The notes under the pieces are model-generated. The model saw only the letters and a program-made list of their open reading frames with translations. It did not search any database and was not told the origin of the DNA. Source: Candidatus Moraniibacteriota bacterium (GTDB lineage Bacteria > Patescibacteriota > Minisyncoccia > Moranbacterales > GCA-2747515). From it: a DNA stretch of 32,091 nucleotides. Numbering within the stretch: the first letter of the stretch is position 1; every line of letters begins with the position of its first letter. The position numbers and the translations under genes are program-made. Shown in pieces: positions 1 through 9,878 of the stretch. Location: contig JAGYLL010000008.1 in NCBI GenBank assembly GCA_018401135.1, positions 1-32,091 on the forward strand, read 5' to 3'.

Positions 1-2
1 TT

Positions 3-971
3 TTTTTATGGAGCATTCTTCAGGGAAAACCGTTTTCTGTGAGAAAAACCTTTTATGTATTTTCACTAGCACTTTGTGTGCATATTGGCTTGGGCATAAT
101 GCAATGGGTGACTCAGTATTCACCAGAAATCTCCTATTTCGGAATGTCGCAATACGAAGCATTTCAGCCTGGAATTTCTGTTATAAAAAATGATTTTGGT
201 CGATGGTTGCGAATATACGGAGGATTTTCTCACCCAAATATTTTTGGAGGAGTATTAGCAATAGTTCTTTTGATGAGTATGTTTTTTTATAAAGAAGCCC
301 TAAAAAGAAAAGAAAGAATATACCTCCTAAGTACTTCTCTCCTCTTTATTTGGGGAATGGTATTTACTTTTTCTCGTACTGCTTGGTTAGGCTTCATAGT
401 GGGTTGGCTTATAATAACAGGAGGAAGTTTTTTTTGGAAAAAATGGAAAATAAAACAATGGACTTCCTGGCTTTGTATAAGCGGAGTTGTTTGTATAAGC
501 GGAGTCGTTTTTATGTGTACTGTAAAAGACACTGTAGAAAGTCGTTTTTCGCAAGAGATAATTTCACAAGAACAATCTTTTTCAGATCGTATGAACTATA
601 CACAACAAGCAAAAGAGAGTATTCAAGAAAGTATTTTTTTTGGCACAGGTATAGGAAACTTTACGGCTTGGACAAAGAACGCTTATTGGAAAGAAGATTC
701 GTATATAGCTTTATTTCAACCAGTTCATTCAGTTCCTCTCCTCATTTTTGCAGAAGTAGGTTTGATTGGATTTTTACTTTTTCTTTTTATATTGATTGGT
801 ATTTTTATAAAAATTTTCAAACAAAAAAATATTTTAGCATTTGGATTGATGGGGAGTTTTTGCGTTCTTATGATTTTCGATCACTGGTTATGGACGTCGT
901 ATTTTGGGTTACTTTTCCTCTTTCTCATAGGCTTTTTTGCAAAAAAACAGGGAGGTAAAGAGAAAAAATAA
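3..971 (+). CDS. O-antigen ligase / Wzy-like polytopic membrane protein, 5' truncated by window edge
   Basis: Frame open to the window start (FLWSILQGKPFSVRKTFYVF...); many hydrophobic segments; 'FSHPNIFGG' and 'FSRTAWLGFIVGW' resemble the O-antigen ligase/Wzy_C family. Confidence 0.7.
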   Translation, partial: FLWSILQGKPFSVRKTFYVFSLALCVHIGLGIMQWVTQYSPEISYFGMSQYEAFQPGISVIKNDFGRWLRIYGGFSHPNIFGGVLAIVLLMSMFFYKEALKRKERIYLLSTSLLFIWGMVFTFSRTAWLGFIVGWLIITGGSFFWKKWKIKQWTSWLCISGVVCISGVVFMCTVKDTVESRFSQEIISQEQSFSDRMNYTQQAKESIQESIFFGTGIGNFTAWTKNAYWKEDSYIALFQPVHSVPLLIFAEVGLIGFLLFLFILIGIFIKIFKQKNILAFGLMGSFCVLMIFDHWLWTSYFGLLFLFLIGFFAKKQGGKEKK

Positions 972-1052
972 ATAAAAATAGTATGAAGAAATCAAAGTAT
1001 TTTGTGTTTTTAAAAACTATGCTACAATAAAGAAAATAAAATGTTTTGCCTT

Positions 1053-2971
1053 ATGAAAAAAGAAACAATCTTTTCTGTTCTTGGGACTTTTCTTTATAAA
1101 AAAGAAATATATCTTTTGGTTCGTCAAAAAGATTCTAAAACACGATGTTCCCTTAAAAAACAAACTTCTAAAAATATCTTTGAAATTTTTCACAAAGATA
1201 TTCGAATTGCAAAAGGAGATAAAGGAGATGAATATGAAAATATTTCTTTTTGTAAAGAGTTTCGTTTTTCTGATATTTCTGAAAGAGGGAAAATCGTTTT
1301 TGTCTAACCTATCTTTCTTTGGAGTCGGGCATTTCAGAGCTTCGAATTGCCTTTTCAGAAGATATGGTTCATTGGCAACATATTACAACCCTTTCACACA
1401 TTCATTCGTCAGCATCTCTTATTTTTTTCGAAGAAAATGTAAAAGATCGATACGTTCTTTATCATGGAAAGGTAGCTTTGTCTGTTTCTTCTTCTCGTGA
1501 TTTGCGTTCTTTTACAACAAAAGGAGTTTCTTCTCTTCTCCCTGCTTTAAGTATGCGAAATACTCTTCGTATCGCAGGGATACAGTTGGTTTCTGATGGT
1601 ATTTTGGTTTTCTACTTTGCTTATAGTGAAACGATGGAATATATGGCAAAGAATTGCTCTATTTATGGAGTTCTTTTTGATCGCAAACATCCAGAAAGAA
1701 TGATATGGCAAAGTGATGATCCTTTATGGATGGTTCCTGCTGGAGAAGTTTCTTTACGAGAGCCTGTTTCTATCAATTTTATTGATGATACGCATATTAT
1801 TTCTTATTGGCGAGGAGGAGATAATGCTCTTTATGCCTTTAAACATTGGATAGGAGAAACAAGAGATAGTATAAAAAAAAGAAAAATAGCAAAAGAGAAT
1901 GTTTCCTTGGATAAAGCGGGTCCTCAAGTAAAAAGACATTTTGAAAATCCTATTCTTGAGCCAAAATCAGAACATTATTGGGAAACAAAGGCAGCCTTTA
2001 ATCCTACAGCTCTTTGTGATGACGATGGAAGGGTTCATATTGTGTACCGTGCTATTGGAGAGGGAGATGTATCTGTTTTGGGGTATGCTTTAAGCCGGGA
2101 TGGTTTTCGTATTGACGAAAGAGACACGAAGCCTATGTATGTCCCACGGACTATTCATGAGGGCCTTTCAGAGGATCGTCTATGTCAAAATCCACACACC
2201 TATTCTCCTTATGAGTCGGGTGGAGGTTGCTGGGGTGGATGTGAAGATCCTAAGCTTACACGTATAGAAGATACTGTTTATATGACGTACGTTGCTTATA
2301 ATGGATGGGCACCTCCTCGTGTAGCACTTACTTCTATTTCGATGAAAGATTTTTTAGAGAGAAATTGGGGAAAATGGACATATCCTGTTCTCATTTCTCC
2401 ACCGGGAAAGGTTGCAAAAAGTGCAGCAATTCTTCCAGAGAAGATAGGAGGAAAATATGTTGTTTTCTATAGAATATTTCCTGATGTACTTGTAGATTAT
2501 GTAGATTCTTTGGAGAATTTTGATGGAGAAAATGTTTTTTTACAAGATCTTTACCGTATTAAGCCCCGAGAAGGATTCTGGGATGCAGGAAAATTTTCTT
2601 TCGGTGCTTCTCCTATAAAAACAAAGGAAGGTTGGCTTGTTATTTACCATGCAGTAACAGGTCGACAAGAATGGGAGGGAAGTGATCTTCGCTACAAGAT
2701 AGGCGCAATGCTTCTGGATCTTGAAAATCCAGAAAAAGTCATTTGTAGAAGTTCCAAGCCTATTCTTGAACCAGATTTTGATTATGAAAATAATGGATGG
2801 AAAGCGGGTATTGTGTATCCGTGTGGGGCGGTTGTTCGTAATGGAGATCTTTTGGTGTACTATGGTGGTGCAGATACGGTGACTTGTGTGGCATCAGCAC
2901 CTCTTGATGAATTTTTGAAAACGCTTTTGGCAAGTGGAGATCCTGAATTGACAGAAGTTTTTGTGAAATAA
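1053..2971 (+). CDS. GH130-family protein (beta-mannosyl phosphorylase-like) with an extra N-terminal propeller-like region; one frameshift near 1300
   Basis: C-terminal half has GH130-like motifs: 'RHFENPILEPKSEHYWETKAAFNPTA', 'GGCEDPKLTRIEDTVYMTY', 'YYGGADTVTC'. ORF 1041-1307 (frame 0) appears to continue into ORF 1319-2971 through a one-base frame change at a T-run. Confidence 0.75.
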
Positions 2972-3012
2972 GTATATATTTTTAGAAAGAATTAAAATTT
3001 TTATTTTATCGT

Positions 3013-4938
3013 ATGCGAGTAAAACGTCATCCAAATAATCCTCTTTTAGGTCCTGATATTGATCATGAATGGGAATCTGAAGCAGTCTTTAATCCTTGTG
3101 TGGTGGAAAAAAAGGGAAAACGACATTTTTTTTATCGAGCACTTTCTTCGATGAAGCCTCATAATGGCGTAGAGATGCGTGTTTCAACTGTGGGTCATGT
3201 AGAGGGAATGCATGATTCTTGTTTGTCTGAAAGGGAAATGCTTATTGCTCCTGAAAAAGAATGGGATGCTTTTGGATGCGAAGATCCACGAGCGACCTAT
3301 CTTGATGGGAAGTATTATATTTTTTATACAGCACTTTCCAATTACCCTCATACACCTGAAGGGATAAAAATAGGACTTGCTGTTTCTCGAGATCTCAAAA
3401 AGTTTGACCGTCATCTCGTCACACCTTTTAATGCAAAGGCTATGGCGCTTTTTCCTGAAAAAATAGATGGAAAATTTGTTGCTGTTTTGAGTGTAGATAC
3501 AGATAGACCACCTTCTAAAATTGCTATTGCTGAGTTTGAAAAAGAAGAGGATATGTGGTCTCGAGAATATTGGGAAGATTGGTATTCTCATATAGATGAT
3601 CACCTTCTTGATTTACAAAGAAAATTTAGAGACCATATAGAAGTAGGAGCTTCTCCTGTAAAAACAGAAAAAGGATGGATTCTTATTCACTCCTATATTT
3701 ATGATTACAAAACAGGAAAACCAAATTTTACTATTGAAGGAGCTTTGCTTGACTTGAAAAATCCTCGTAAAATCTTGGGAAGGACACCTGTTCCTATGCT
3801 TTATCCCGAAAAAATGTATGAACTTAATGGGCAGGTTCCTCAAATAGTGTTTCCTTCAGGCGCTCTTATCGAAGAAGATATTTTACATATGTATTATGGA
3901 GCAGCGGATACTCGTTGCTGTGAAGCTTCTGTAAAAGTTTCAGAGCTTCTTGAACAATTACAACAACATCCTCCTCGTATAAAGTGTAAGCGTTTTGAGC
4001 AAAACCCCCTCATTTCTCCAATAAAAGAACATCCATGGGAGACAAAATATACGTTAAATCCTGGTGCGATACGATTAGAAGGTGCTACACATATTATTTA
4101 TAGAGCTATGGGAGATGACGACACTTCTGTTTTGGGATATGCAAAATCAAATGATAATCTCTCAATAGACGAACGACTTGTCGATCCCATTTATGTGCCA
4201 CGAAAGAATTTTGAAATAAAGAAAAAAGAAGGTTTCTCTGGTTGTGAAGATCCACGATTGACACTTTTGGATGATAGAATTTATATGTGTTACACAGCTT
4301 TTAATGCTCAAGACACAGCTGCGGTAGCTCTTACTTCTATTACCAAAGATGACTTTCTTTCTAAGCGTTGGTTTTGGGAAGATCCTAAACTTATTTCTCC
4401 ATTGGGAAGGTTTGATAAAAATGCCTGTCTTCTTTCAAAAAAAGTTCATAATAAGTATACATTCCTCCATCGATTAGATGATTGTATCTGGGCTGACTAT
4501 AGAGATTCACTGGAGATTTCTCAAGAAAAAAATCCTCTTGGAGGAGAAATTCTTTTAGATGTTCGTCCAGATCTTTGGGATAGTCTCAAGGTGGGCATTG
4601 CGGGACCACCTCATGCACTTAATGAAGAGGGAACGTTATGGCTTCTTCTTTATCACGGAGTCTCTAAATATGACAGTCAATATAGAATAGGAGCTTCGCT
4701 TATGGAAATGCTTCCTGGAGATGCTAATGTTACCCATCGCTTACCCTATGCTATTTTGGAGCCAGAAGAAGAATATGAGCATACTGGATACAGACCAGGA
4801 ACGGTGTTTGTATGTGGTTCTGTAGAAGATAAGGGGAAACTTTACCTCTACTATGGAGCGTCTGATCAGTATTGTGCTGGAGCCTTTATATCTTTAAAAA
4901 AATTAGTTGAAGAGCTTAAAAAATTTCCCGTAAAATAA
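3013..4938 (+). CDS. Tandem (two-domain) GH130-family glycoside phosphorylase/hydrolase
   Basis: 641 aa with two GH130-like units: 'RHPNNPLLGPDIDHEWESEAVFNP...FGCEDPRATYLDGKYYIFYTA...YYGAADTRC' and 'RFEQNPLISPIKEHPWETKYTLNP...SGCEDPRLTLLDDRIYMCYTAF...YYGASDQYC'. Confidence 0.85.
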   Translation: MRVKRHPNNPLLGPDIDHEWESEAVFNPCVVEKKGKRHFFYRALSSMKPHNGVEMRVSTVGHVEGMHDSCLSEREMLIAPEKEWDAFGCEDPRATYLDGKYYIFYTALSNYPHTPEGIKIGLAVSRDLKKFDRHLVTPFNAKAMALFPEKIDGKFVAVLSVDTDRPPSKIAIAEFEKEEDMWSREYWEDWYSHIDDHLLDLQRKFRDHIEVGASPVKTEKGWILIHSYIYDYKTGKPNFTIEGALLDLKNPRKILGRTPVPMLYPEKMYELNGQVPQIVFPSGALIEEDILHMYYGAADTRCCEASVKVSELLEQLQQHPPRIKCKRFEQNPLISPIKEHPWETKYTLNPGAIRLEGATHIIYRAMGDDDTSVLGYAKSNDNLSIDERLVDPIYVPRKNFEIKKKEGFSGCEDPRLTLLDDRIYMCYTAFNAQDTAAVALTSITKDDFLSKRWFWEDPKLISPLGRFDKNACLLSKKVHNKYTFLHRLDDCIWADYRDSLEISQEKNPLGGEILLDVRPDLWDSLKVGIAGPPHALNEEGTLWLLLYHGVSKYDSQYRIGASLMEMLPGDANVTHRLPYAILEPEEEYEHTGYRPGTVFVCGSVEDKGKLYLYYGASDQYCAGAFISLKKLVEELKKFPVK

Positions 4939-5235
4939 AAAGGTATGCTTCGATACTTCTTTGCTCGAAGTTTTTTTCTCGGACTCTTTCTCCTTGTAGG
5001 ATTTTTTATGTTCCCTGATGGAGTTGATGCAGAGTGGTCTACAACTTTAAAATGTTGTAAACCGGGGAACCCAACTGATTGTAGTCAAGAGTATACAGTA
5101 AGTGGGACTACTCAAGCTACTTGTGAAACATCTGTTGATAACAAAAAAGAAGCTCTTGCGATTCTTAGATTTACACAGTGCCAAGGCGGTGTATGTAGTG
5201 AAAAACCAGTTTCAGGAAGCGCTGCATGCGGATCG

Positions 5236-6226
5236 GCCAATGGAAAAAGTTTTGCTCAAGCGCCAATGGAAGATCTTTGTGATCCAGGAACTCCACAGCC
5301 AGCGATTCCTACGAAAAGTCTTGATGGAAAAACATGGAATTGGTTATGTAAGACAGAGATGAGGGAAATTCTCCTCCATGTTCAGCTATGGTCAAAACAG
5401 ATTCCTCCAGGATCCAAGTTCAGATGAATTTTGCTCTCAGGACTTGTTCCTTGTGGAAGGCAATGCGACAATCCTGATACTGATATAGATGAGACACAGA
5501 TGTAATCTCTGTCATCTTATAGTAGGGATGGATATGATTATCGATTATCTCCTTCTTCTTCTAGGATTTGCTGCTTCTTTTTTATGCTTGCACAAGCTGC
5601 AGGGATTATGTGTATCTGTAGAGCTGGGAATCAAAAAATATTATTTCTTCAGGTGCTTATATGGGCGGGTCTTGCAGGATTTACTTTTCATTGTTCTTAT
5701 CGCTTGGGTAGTAAAGTTATACTGCTATCGTGTATCTTTTCCTATTGATGAAACAAATCCTATTGGGCTTAAAGTAAATGGTTGGTCAGATTTTACTTGT
5801 GGATCTATCGAGCTGGAGGGGAGATCCAGATCCAAAAGATCCAGATCCAAAAAGATCCAAAACCAGATCCTACCAAAGATACTATCTTTGTTTGCACAAG
5901 AAACCTATCTGATAAAAAAGAAGATGAAGAAAAAAAAGTGAAAATCGAAGTAAAAAGAATACTTGCAACCACTCCAACAGAAAAAGAAGTAATAGTTTCA
6001 AAGTAGAACGTGCTGATGGAACAGCAAAAGCAAGGAGAGGACTATATTGCCATGTCAGGATCATTGACGTGGAAAAAGATGAAACTTCTTCAAAATATAT
6101 CGAAATAGCCAAGCATGAAAGATGATGAAATAGAAGGAGAGGAGACCTTCAGATAGAGCCACTCCCTCTCCAGGTATTGAGATCGTGATAAAGAATAACT
6201 CGGTGATGGTTACTATAGAGGATGCT
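5236..6226 (+). repeat. Direct repeat copy 1 (~0.99 kb), shared module of the two surface genes
   Basis: By eye, near-identical to 8886-9878, from 'gccaatggaaaaagttttgctcaagcgcc' to 'actatagaggatgct'; differences are mostly 1-5 nt indels. Confidence 0.9.
5510..5800 (+). other. T4SS-pilin-like double-TM module (copy 1)
   Basis: Frame-switched reading CNLCHLIVGMD.IIDYLLLLLGFAASF...AGIM...FIVLIAWVV; resembles the CPR T4SS_pilin family (CxLCH...IDxLL...VxxGxMYxxSAG...IVxxAWxVVN). Confidence 0.6.
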
Positions 6227-6244
6227 TCATCTCTTCCAGTAAAA

Positions 6245-7970
6245 GCACACTTCTCAGCTTCTCCTAATCTCTGGCTCTATTCCTTTGGGAGAGAGTAGTT
6301 GTTCATCAACTATTTCTTGGTCTGAGGACTCTTTACAAAGGTGAGACGAAGCTTCAGATGCTCCTTCAGGAACTCAGGAGATCTAACTCTCAGGAGAAAC
6401 CCCTTTCTTGCTCTAAGTAAAATCTTCTGATGAAATAATTCTTAGAACGCTCTATTGCAGGTCGATGTTTCTGGGTATCTGGCAAGGAAATATTTGTTCA
6501 ACAGAGGGGCTGACCTGTTCAAATTATTGCTTCCTCCTGGATCCTTGTTCCACCTTTGGGACAAAGTACCTGCTCACTAACTATTTCCTGGTCTGGAGGT
6601 GGTATGCTCTATAAAGATGATCAAAAACTCAGAAGATCTTCTGGAAATCAATCTATTCAACTTTCAGGTAAAACTTCTTCATTTCAGATAAAATCTCCTG
6701 ATGGTGCGATGCTAAAGTCTCTTTCTATTTTGGGGCAATGTTCTTCTGGGAAGTTGGGATGGCCTAAATGTGTGACGGGGTGGAGGTGGAAGCGCCTACA
6801 CTTTCAGCCTCTTCTAATCCTTGCACCCACAGCAGAAGGAAAAAGAATTGTTCAACAACTATTACTTGGTCTTCCTGTTGGCTATGAGCTTATTCTTGCA
6901 AATACTGGTCAGGTTTTATCTGGAAATAATAGTGGGATCTCTTGGATGTTAATTGGATAAAACTGGAAATAAATTTATTTTCCAAGTAAGAAATAAGGAA
7001 AGTAAAGCTATAAAAGAATGGATCTCTGTTTCAGGGAAATGTGCTTCCAGGGAAGTTGGGATGAAAATGTTCGATCAGTGGAGGGAAGTGGTAATAGCAC
7101 CCTTTCGATTACGCCTAACCCTTGCATTATTAAATCGAGAGTCTTCCCCGGTACAGTTAATATCTCGTGGAATTATCCCCGGCCAGGCAATTCTTGTAGT
7201 TTTAGGTCCGCCAATGGCAGATTTACATTAAAAGCTCTAAGGATAACTGGTGAAGCTTTAGTCATACAATCAGTCCAAATGATGAATATTAAGTGCAAAG
7301 GCTCTCTGAGCGGTATGGATGTATGATAGGTCAATGTATGGGGAGAGAAATAGAAAAGCAAGATTTCCAAAGCCATTTGCTCTTCAGGAGAGTGGGATAA
7401 AAGAAAGGAAGAATGTGTAGGTGGTGGAGGAAGTGCTGCGCCTTCAGCCTCCCTAATCCTTGTACTATTTCTTTGGGCAGTGATGCGCTCTTCATCCATT
7501 TCCTTGGTCTGGGGGATGCCTTTATGAGGAGGAACGCGTATTGAGGAACTTCTGGGAAACTTGGGACTGTTCAAGTTTCTGGAAGAGGATCTCGTTTCAG
7601 GTAAAAATTCTCAAGGAAAATGTGTGTTAAAACTCTTTCTGTTTCAGGCGATGTTCTTCAGGGAAATTGGAGACCAAAATGTAAGTGCAACTACTGATGT
7701 CAAACTTTCAGCTTCTTCCCCAATCCTTGTCTTATTTCCATAGGACAGCAGTTGTTCCTCCACAATCTCTGGTCTGGAGGAACTCTATAAAGACGGGTCT
7801 TCCGCTGGGGCTCTCTCAGGTAGTCAGTCTTTTCAAATTTCCTGAAAAGGATCTTCTGTTTCAGGTGAGGTCTTCCGATGGGAAGGCTTTATGATCTATT
7901 TCAGTGCTGGGAAGGTATTTCAGGGAAGTTGGGATGGTGCAAAATGTGTAGCTGATGGAGGAGCTTGTGA
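6245..7970 (+). repeat. About six degenerate tandem repeats (~260-340 bp) encoding cysteine-containing Ig-like units
   Basis: Recurring DNA 'cttctaatccttg', 'ctattt/cttggtctgg' and 'tcttc(t/a)gggaagttgggatgg...aaatgtgt', with starts near 6262, 6535, 6812, 7112, 7450 and 7710. Confidence 0.65.
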
Positions 7971-8353
7971 TTGGTGGCGCTATGATAAGAAAATATGCAA
8001 AGAAGGTCCAAATATGTATTGTGGGTGAAGGCTGTGGGAGATCTCTGTGCGTGTGAAATGTCTTAGAACTGCTTGTAGATGTTCCGGCACACAATGCTGG
8101 AAAGCTCCTGATGAATGCTAGAAACGCACATGTTTCTTACTTCGATCAAATCAAAGAAAAAGTTTGTTTTTTTAGGAAGTTGGTACGGTTCAAATGCTGC
8201 AGATGGAAAAAGATCATCTTGCATTGGCGAGTCATACTGAAACAATGGGTTCCTTGTAGCGTTACTGATTGTATTTATTCTTGTTTTAACAAACATTACA
8301 GTTGTAATAGTGTCTCATTAGAAAGGTGTCAATATTGATAAATCTTTATAGAT

Positions 8354-8690
8354 ATGAAAAAAAGAAACATTTTTTATTTTACTCATTCTTTCCTTCTAGT
8401 TTTTATTGGAATATCCTCTTTTTCTTTTCTTTGAGAAAGGTGGAAAATCAAGAAGAGATGCAAATATCTTCCAAAAACTTCTTTCAGGGCTATTGTTGAT
8501 ATGGAGACAGGAGAGGAAAATCTTCTCTCAAGGGGCCATTCTTACTGTTAGATCCAGATACTCAAGTGAACCACTGCCTTGTGAGTCCAAATGGTTTTAT
8601 TGAAAATCTTCAGAAGAAGAGATGAAAATGGAATAAATATTTTGGATCAGCTATCGACCTGAAGAAGTTTATGAACAGGAGAGGGGCAAT
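8354..8690 (+). pseudogene. Short putative signal-peptide-bearing protein between the two large surface genes, frame disrupted
   Basis: ATG at 8354: MKKRNIFYFTHSFLLVFIGISSFSFL then stop; other frames continue with EKVENQEEMQISSKNF... and DPDTQVNHCLVSPNGFIENLQKK. Confidence 0.3.
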
Positions 8691-8885
8691 ATCTCAAGTT
8701 GAAAGAATGAGGAAAAAGATAATAAATAAAAAGAATCTTAGTTTTTCTTGATAAAAGTATGAACATTCTTTGTACCAAGCATTTCTCGGGAAAAAAATAT
8801 TTTTCCTTTTCTTAGCACTCCCCTTTTCTTTTTTCTAAGCACTCCTTTTTCTTCCCTGTATGCAGAAACTGGAGTATGTGGCCCA

Positions 8886-9878
8886 GCCAATGGAAAAAGT
8901 TTTGCTCAAGCGCCAATGGAAGATCTTTGTGATCCAGGAACTCCACAGCCAGCGATTCCCGATGAAAAGTCTTGATGGAAAAATAATACGGAATTGGTTA
9001 TGTAAGACATGAGGGAACCTCCATGTTCAGCTATGGTCAAAACAGATTCCTTCCAGATCCAAGTTCAGGGATGAATTTGCTCCTCAGGACTTGTTCCTTG
9101 TGGAAGGCAATGTGACAATCCTGATACTGATATAGATGAGACATACAGATGTGTAATCTCTGTCATCTTATAGTAGGGATGATACATTATCGATTATCTC
9201 CTTCTTCTTCAGATTTGTTGCTTCTTCTTATGCTTGTCGTTGCATGGATTATGTATCTTGTGAGTGCTGAATCAAAAATATTATTTCTTCAGCAAAAAAA
9301 AGCTATATGTATGGGTCTTGCAGGATTTACTATTGTTCTTATCGCTTGGGTAGTAGTTAATTAATTTCGTTATCGTGTATCTTTTCCTATTGATGAACAA
9401 ACCGCCATTGAAGCTTGTAGTAAATGGTTGGCTGGGACTTTTACTTGCATCCATCGGGGAGCTGGAGGGGGAGATCCAGATCCAAAAGATCCAGATCCAA
9501 AAGATCCAAAACCAGATCCTACTAAAGATACTATTTTGTTTGGTAATAAGAAACCTATTCGATAAAAAGAAGATGAAGAAAAAGTGAAAATCGAAGTAAA
9601 AAGAATACTTGCAAAACTACCCAACAGAAAAAGAAGTAATAGTTTCAAAGTAGAACGGTTGATGGAACAGCAAAGCAAGGAGAGGACTATATTGCTATGT
9701 CAGGACTTTCATTGACGTGGAAAAAGATGAAACTTCTTTTCAAAATATATCGGAAATAGCTATTACGAAAGATGATGAAATAGAAGGAGAGGAGACCTTT
9801 CAGATAGAGCTAACTCCCTCTCCAGGTATTGAGATCGTGATAAAGAATAACCCGGTGACGGTTACTATAGAGGATGCT
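8886..9878 (+). repeat. Direct repeat copy 2 (~0.99 kb), shared module of the two surface genes
   Basis: Matches 5236-6226 along its length; homology ends abruptly after 'gaggatgct' ('tcatctcttcc' in copy 1, 'gtagaaaaaacg' in copy 2). Confidence 0.9.
9149..9364 (+). other. T4SS-pilin-like double-TM module (copy 2)
   Basis: ORF 9149-9364: MCNLCHLIVG...LLLLLMLVVAWIMYLVSA...GLAGFTIVLIAWVVVN. Confidence 0.65.

Larger units (their letters stand above)
4945..8338 (+). pseudogene. Large secreted/surface protein, frame broken by many indels (real or artefactual): signal peptide, CGSANGK module, T4SS-pilin-like TM module, PDPK linker, Calx-beta, about six Ig-like repeats, Cys-rich tail
   Basis: Intact start (MLRYFFARSFFLGLFLLVGFFMFPDGVDA...) to 5427. 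The protein can then be followed by switching frames through 'CNLCHLIVGM', 'DPDPKDPDPKDPKPDP', 'KVERADGTAKA...VEKDETS', repeated 'NPC..LGQSTCSLTISWSGG...GQCSSG', and 'CSVTDCIYSCFNKHYSCNSVSLERCQY*'. Confidence 0.6.

Noticed and set aside
7173-7574. 133-aa minus-strand ORF in the repeat array
   Set aside because: Overlaps the plus-strand Ig-like repeats; low-complexity composition and no family resemblance.
9472-9520. Short direct repeats resembling a CRISPR-like array
   Set aside because: Units are 6-15 nt without spacers and encode an in-frame PDPK linker.
5430-9700. Alternative genetic code (UGA/UAG recoding) as explanation for broken frames
   Set aside because: Frames shift rather than showing in-frame stops, and intact conserved genes in the window read well with the standard code.
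5236-9878. Composite transposon bounded by the ~1 kb direct repeats
   Set aside because: Repeats encode surface-protein domains; no transposase, terminal inverted repeats or target-site duplication seen.
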